NCBI GenBank assembly: GCA_029891385.1
Contig: CM057235.1
Location: 11,855,501 to 11,919,500 of the forward strand
Source: Erythroxylum novogranatense
Taxonomy: Eukaryota; Streptophyta; Magnoliopsida; Malpighiales; Erythroxylaceae
DNA: 64,000 bases
Direction: 5' to 3'
Notes under the pieces: generated by a model
What the model was told of the DNA's origin: nothing
The model's database searches: none
The model's input: only the letters and a program-made list of their open reading frames with translations
Program-made: the position numbers and the translations under genes
Shown: one piece after another, positions 59,000 to 64,000 of the stretch
Position numbering within the stretch: position 1 is the first letter of the stretch
Layout: each line of letters starts with the position of its first letter

Positions 59000-60240
59000 T
59001 TACATCTTATTTTGTGCATTAGAAATATATAAATTCAATAGGGTCTCTATATGTGAAATAACCTATGAAATTTGGAAAACAATAAAGTCACAACTTCCTG
59101 AACTAAAAGAAAATGAGAAGTATTAGACAAATAATAAGAAGGATAAGAAGGACAAGAAGAAAGCACTTAAAGCATCTATTTATGATGCAATAAGTGAATT
59201 TGAAAACAAGCATTCAAAAGAAGAGATACCTTATATGTGCTTTACCATTATAGACAATGATAAGGTAATATCCAACCCTAATTTGTATAATAGTGATAGT
59301 CATTTTACATATGATGAATTAATCAGAAGTTTAGAAATTAAGAGTAAAAAAAGAAGGAAATCATCATCCAAACATAAAGAAGTTCAAAAATAGTTAGATG
59401 CAGGCAAGAATGAGAATGAAATGATTAGACATGAATTTTCCAGCACTTAAACAGGAAAAGCTGTGATCATTGATGACGGCCATGCATTAGATACATTAAA
59501 CCATGATAATGAGTCATTGAATAAGGAGGTTGATGCCTTAAAGGATTCACTGTCAAAGTTTACAAAGGGAAGTGAGAAACTCAAAAACATGTTAGGAGAT
59601 CAAAAAATTGCAATAGTAGGTATTAAGTTAGATACAATTATAGGAGTATTTCCAAAATTAAAACTACTTTTGTCAAAGGATAGTGTTTGCATAGTGATGA
59701 ACCATTTATTAGGATGAAAAATGGGCATGAGGCATCTAAATCAAATCATGAATATGCATATGACACATCCATTTGGGCTTACTCTAAGTGCAAGCCTTAT
59801 GCTTTCGTATATGGCATAAAATCTAGACATAAAGTTCAATATTCTCAAGAGAAGAATAAGCATATAATGACATACAAATCCACTCACATCTTTTTAGTCC
59901 CCAAAGAAGTACACATCTAGCCTTCATTTGTATTAGGTATTATACATATAATCATGGTAGCTCATCTCACTATCCTAGGAGAATATTCAACACTTTTATC
60001 GTCCAAAGACAAATTCCTCATTTTGCATACACATATAGAATACCAAGTAATACATTATCACAATGCATATGACATGGTATGCCATTTTGGTGGTAAGTTT
60101 GGACATATTTGTAGATTTTGTTTTGTTAAACAAAGAATGGAAGCAAACCTTTGAAAGTATGGGTTAAAAATAAGGAGATTACAATATAAGGAACCAAGTT
60201 TATTTATGTATCGAAAACATATTGATTGTCTTGTTTTGTA
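59000..60240 (+). pseudogene. Ty1/copia gag relic with zinc knuckle (third copia family)
   Basis: Broken plus-strand pieces appear in gag order: ICEITYEIWKTIKSQL (about 59045), a Lys-rich KDKKDKKKALKA, PYMCFTIIDNDKVISN and FTYDELIRSLEIKSKK (59230-59350). Next come EVDALKDSLSKFTKGSEKLKNMLGDQK (59525-59610, coiled coil) and a CCHC-like knuckle CHFGGKFGHICRFC (about 60092), in which the second Cys is Gly. The layout resembles the gag of Sirevirus-like copia elements, as in E but much diverged. Stops occur at about 59392, 59448 and 59717. No protease or pol follows. It is an old, truncated relic. Confidence 0.65.
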
Positions 60241-63198
60241 AGTTATTATAAAATAAACATCAAATATTATGTATTTGAGATGGTAGCTATTAAATTGAAT
60301 ATTATTTTAAAGAGTTTATTTTTGTTTATGACTTTAAAATTTTAAGTCTAAGAAAGTCTTGAAAATATTCATATATAATATGAAAAATTAGCCTTTAAAA
60401 AGTAAGAATAATCTAAGGCTTTTAAAAGAAATAATTGCTAAACCAAACAAGGATTATAAGAAAGATGAGATGCCACTAACACACTGTAAACTTAAGAAGA
60501 TTTTTCACTCAAATCATTCATAATTAATACAAAAAAGAGGTAACTATTAGTTCATACTTAAAAATTTTTCAAATATTGCTCTTATTTGTTAGTTTGGGTA
60601 TATACCCTTAGTATTGATTGTTTTGGTTTGAATTATGAATAAGGTTTTTAGCATTTTTTAGTATGAACCTTAGTATGTAGACTTAGATACTATATGAAAA
60701 ATGTTATTAAATTATAATTTATGTCAATTAGGGAAAAATTTCTCTAAACTATTAAATAAGGATAAATTTTTGCATAATTAGAAGATAATTAGTTGTATTG
60801 AAGGAAATTTTATATGATAAGAAGTTTTAATTCTTTCATGATAATGAACTTATTGATTATGTGTTTTAAAACTTTTATTTGAGTTTTGAGGCTATTTTCT
60901 AACTTTTTAAAAAATACTAGTTGATTAATATCCTAGTATGGTCGACTAGTGTAAACAAACATCATGTTTTCTACCTTGTCATTGAGTTTGTAAAGACTTT
61001 TGTTATACTATAATCAATCACCTAAGCATATTAGTAAAATAATGTCTTTGAGTGGTTGACCGATGTCATCATTTTTTAAGAAATTGCTTCTTCCTAGTGA
61101 CTTTGTTCTTTATTTGGTCAAAATTTTAGTCGTCCACTTACTCACATTAATGGACCACTATATTCGAGTAGTTGACCAATGCCTCCTCACCTAAGAAAAT
61201 TTTCCTTCTGGTGAGTTTGTGAGAAGATTGGCCACATTTGTTGTTCGATCGCCTACATTTATTAGTCAACCAATATACTTCAATGGATGACCAATATAGT
61301 TTTTCCTTTCAACGACTTTAATTCTAGTAGGTTTGTACCTTAGTTGCCTAAAATGTTTAGTACATGTCACGATTAAAGTTCTTTTCCTACTTTTTCCTTC
61401 TATTTTTCATCTTGTTTGTTTATATCTTTCAAAATCCTACACGATTTACTATCCTCTTTGAAAAAACACCATCCTTTAATTCATAAAATTTCTTTATAAT
61501 GCATAAATTTGAAATTATATCATTCTTAGGGATTTTCAATTTTTATTAAGAGTTATCGTTTCAAATTGATGCTTTCATAGTAAAATTATAAAAGGAGTCA
61601 ATTTTTCCGTCAATTATATCGATACATCTTTAGTTTTGTTCAATTATGGTATTTTGTTACTTTTCATATTATTATTCTTTGAAATTTAAGGGACTTCAAA
61701 ATTATGCATTCTTTTATGAAATTAATTATTGGAAGTTGCAATTAAGCCTTTATATTTTGTCCTCTAATTATGTTAAAGCTTGGATTTATTGTTCTAATTG
61801 AAATTATCAACTTATGTACATTACTAAAATTGTGTTTTTTTGAAATTAGATACAATTAGGAATTTTTTTCAAAATTAGACACAAATGGGATTTTATTTTC
61901 AAATTTAGACTCTTTAAATATTCAATAGCTTTACATCTTGAGCAATCGACTTTGGTTTGGATTATATCAGTAGAGTTTTTTTCAATAGAGCTTATTTTTT
62001 AAATCTTTTCTAAGAAGGACTTTTCTAAAAAGTAAATTGACTGTTTAGCTATCATTGGAAAAAAAATTTTTGAATGAGCTTCATACGATGAGATTGTTTG
62101 GTAACATAAAAAAATATTTTTAATTTTAACTATATTTTATTTTATAATAAAATTATTTTGCATATAAATATTATTTTAATTATATTAAACAATATGCAAA
62201 AGCATAACATATTAATTATTATATAATTTTAAACCATCTGAGCGAAACATAAATGAAAATATATTTAACAAAATATTTTGTATGGATTATAACATAAGTA
62301 AAGCGATATCAAAACTAAATATTAAAATATATAAAAAGTCAAATAATAGATTTACGAGATAAACTTGAAAATGAGTTTGTAAGTATTGTGAGAATTATGT
62401 ATAAAGCGTGAGCACAAAAAGACTAAAAATAGACTCATTAATTGGTTTAAAAATTTATCGAAAAAGTTATTTAAAAGACTCTTTTAAGAAGCGTTTTTTA
62501 AAAGTTGTATGTTCATTGTCAAAAAGGCATATTTATTTAAAATATGTTTTTATTTTATAGTCAAATATCTTTTTTTAAAATAAATTTTTGTGAAAAAAAG
62601 TGCTTATTAAAGTCCTAAAATACCATCTAAATAGTCACAATTCATCTCTTAATATGCAATATCCTTTATCTTTTGATATTCAAAAAGAGTTGATAGAAAT
62701 CGTCCAGAATTGGTTAACAGCTCGAAAAATGGACGAGTCAAAACATGTACACGTTGATTTGGATATTATTAAAATAGTCCAACTAACAAGTTGTCCTGAA
62801 CTCGTAAACAGGCTGCTGCAAAAGTCAGAAGTCAGAACAATGCAACATCCAACCACTCGTGGGCCACTCTATCCTCTGCATTTATGATGAGATTTCTCCC
62901 TCTCTCTCTCTCTCTCTGTCCCCTGACGGCGAAGAATACCAATAAGTTTTTTCATTTCTTTTTTTATTTTATCATCTAATTCTATTTAAGTTATAATATA
63001 TACTTAGCTAATGAGACAAATCAGTATATACATACGATCTTGAACTAATAAAATCTTCACCGACGTGGCAAAAACCTGTCGAACTTCATTGTAGAATTTT
63101 ATTCACACATTTCAGTATTCTCCCTCTCAAGATTAGATTATTACATTTCAAATCAATAGTACTTGATCTTTTAATTCATCTACAACTTGTATTAGTTA
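60241..63198. other. AT-rich DNA without supported genes; GTCGAC/GTTGACC motif cluster; CT microsatellite
   Basis: This is about 3 kb. Words of the type GTCGACTAGTG, GTTGACCGATG, GTTGACCAATG and GTCAACCAATA recur between about 60940 and 61310. A 95-codon frame at 62600-62887 matches nothing I know. A (CT)n tract lies at about 62896-62918. I see no gene. Confidence 0.4.
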
Positions 63199-63201
63199 GT
63201 A

Positions 63202-64000
63202 CACTACAAGGAAAATGTTTAATACCAACGGAAAATTACCGACGGTATGAAGACCGTTGGAAATACCGACCGAAATAGCCTGACCGTCGCGGAAAGTGGT
63301 TGTCCATTAAAATGTTTGCGACCGAAACAAATTCGGTCGGTGAATTTGGTTGAAATTTATACCAACGCCCATTTAAATTCGGTGAAGGCGTCGGTGTATA
63401 CGTCCAACGCCCTTGATGAAAAAAAAACGGCGTTTTCGTTAAAACGAAAATAGCGTCGTTTTGGTTTTATTTTAAACGACCTCATGACCTTCTTCTTCCT
63501 CCTCCTCGCGACTAGATCTCTTCTCTTCCTCCCACGACGCTTTGTCTTCCTCCTCTGACGCCTCATCTTAGTCCTTCGTCTTCCTCTAACGACGCCTTGC
63601 GGGTCATTGGTCCCTTCATGCTTTCGGTGGTCGGCGCTCACCGATTCTGACGTCGGTCCTCGTCCTCATCTCCGGCGCGGTTTGTTAGTTCTCCTCCACG
63701 CCTCTTTGTTTCGTAGATCTCCTTTCGTGTGTATTTGTTGGCATTTAAACACTTAATGAATTTGGTTCTTGATTGACAATAATCAACGAGTCAATTCTTT
63801 TATACATCTATTTTTCTTTGTTGATTTTGATTTAAACAAGTCCGAACAAATGCGAAATTCTGGTGAATGGGTATGTTAAAGGTTTTAAAATTTTGATATG
63901 TTAATTATACCTCTAATTGTATGTAAATAATTGGTGTTATATGTAAATGTGAATTATTTGTAAATTATTGTTGTAATTAAATGTAAATTGTTGTAATTAT
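63202..64000 (+). mobile_element. CACTA transposon L, left end (continues beyond window)
   Basis: CACTACAAGGAAAATG at 63202 is a standard plant CACTA terminus, preceded by GTA (63199-63201) as the likely 3-bp duplication. Subterminal repeats ACCGACGG, CCGTTGG, CCGTCG, ATTCGGTCGG and ACCAACGCC follow (63230-63420). The rest (63480-64000) is pyrimidine-rich then AT-rich, with no transposase yet. The reading frame at 63357-63641 on the minus strand is Arg/Lys-rich from the CTTCTTCCTCCT-type tract and is not supported. Confidence 0.75.

Noticed and set aside
62600..62887. 95-codon ORF as a gene
   Set aside because: It is unrecognised, in AT-rich repeat-like DNA, without promoter or supporting features. 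It is left in the spacer description.
63357..63641. Arg/Lys-rich ORF on the minus strand
   Set aside because: It arises from a CTTCTTCCTCCT-type tract inside the CACTA L end. It is compositional, not a protein family.

Overview
This window is plant nuclear DNA made almost entirely of nested transposable elements. The evidence is initiator-Met-tRNA primer sites, Ty1/copia and Ty3/gypsy LTR retrotransposons, two CACTA (En/Spm-type) DNA transposons, an Au-type SINE relic, and one spliced gene for a plant glycine-rich secreted protein. The intron, the TATA box and the element families point to a flowering plant, probably a dicot. I cannot name the species.

Region 1-20.2 kb is a stack of insertions that can be ordered from broken borders. 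Copia element A (minus, 1-4274) sits in the integrase of copia element B (plus, 4275-8323). B sits in the envelope-like ORF of a Sirevirus-type copia D (plus, 8324-10471). D sits in the 3' LTR of a second Sirevirus-type element E (minus, 10472-20212). E is also broken by copia F (plus, 15363 to about 18289), whose 3' part was lost together with E's protease and integrase. A, B, F and G (below) belong to one family with LTRs of about 1.8 kb and a long 5' leader.

Region 20.2-40.8 kb is an older repeat, J, probably a gypsy LTR in minus orientation. It was split by E, by a complete copia element G (minus, 20956-30650, 5-bp duplication CTTAT) and by gypsy chromovirus H (plus, 31648-39868, 5-bp duplication CTTCA). 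H has a 3.06-kb 5' LTR but no matching 3' LTR. Its right end is a 381-bp near-perfect palindrome.

Region 40.8-46.5 kb is the only stretch not dominated by large elements. It holds a duplicated segment split by an insertion with a SINE relic, and a two-exon glycine-rich protein gene on the minus strand (43887-44475) with a good TATA box. This is the only intact host gene I can support.

Region 46.5-58.1 kb is a degenerate CACTA transposon K (minus) with remnants of both usual ORFs. It is interrupted by two solo LTRs of one gypsy family in opposite orientation, each with its own perfect 5-bp duplication. Region 58.1-63.2 kb is AT-rich and holds a copia gag relic. A second CACTA element, L, starts at 63202 and runs off the window.

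All retroelement coding regions carry stops or frameshifts except D's partial ORF. The signals most worth a second look are: (i) the G/A/F leader, with repeated small hairpins that show compensating base changes and arrays of a GTCGAC palindrome; (ii) the anomalous right end of H; (iii) a parallel pattern of short CpG palindromes inside LTRs of unrelated gypsy elements.
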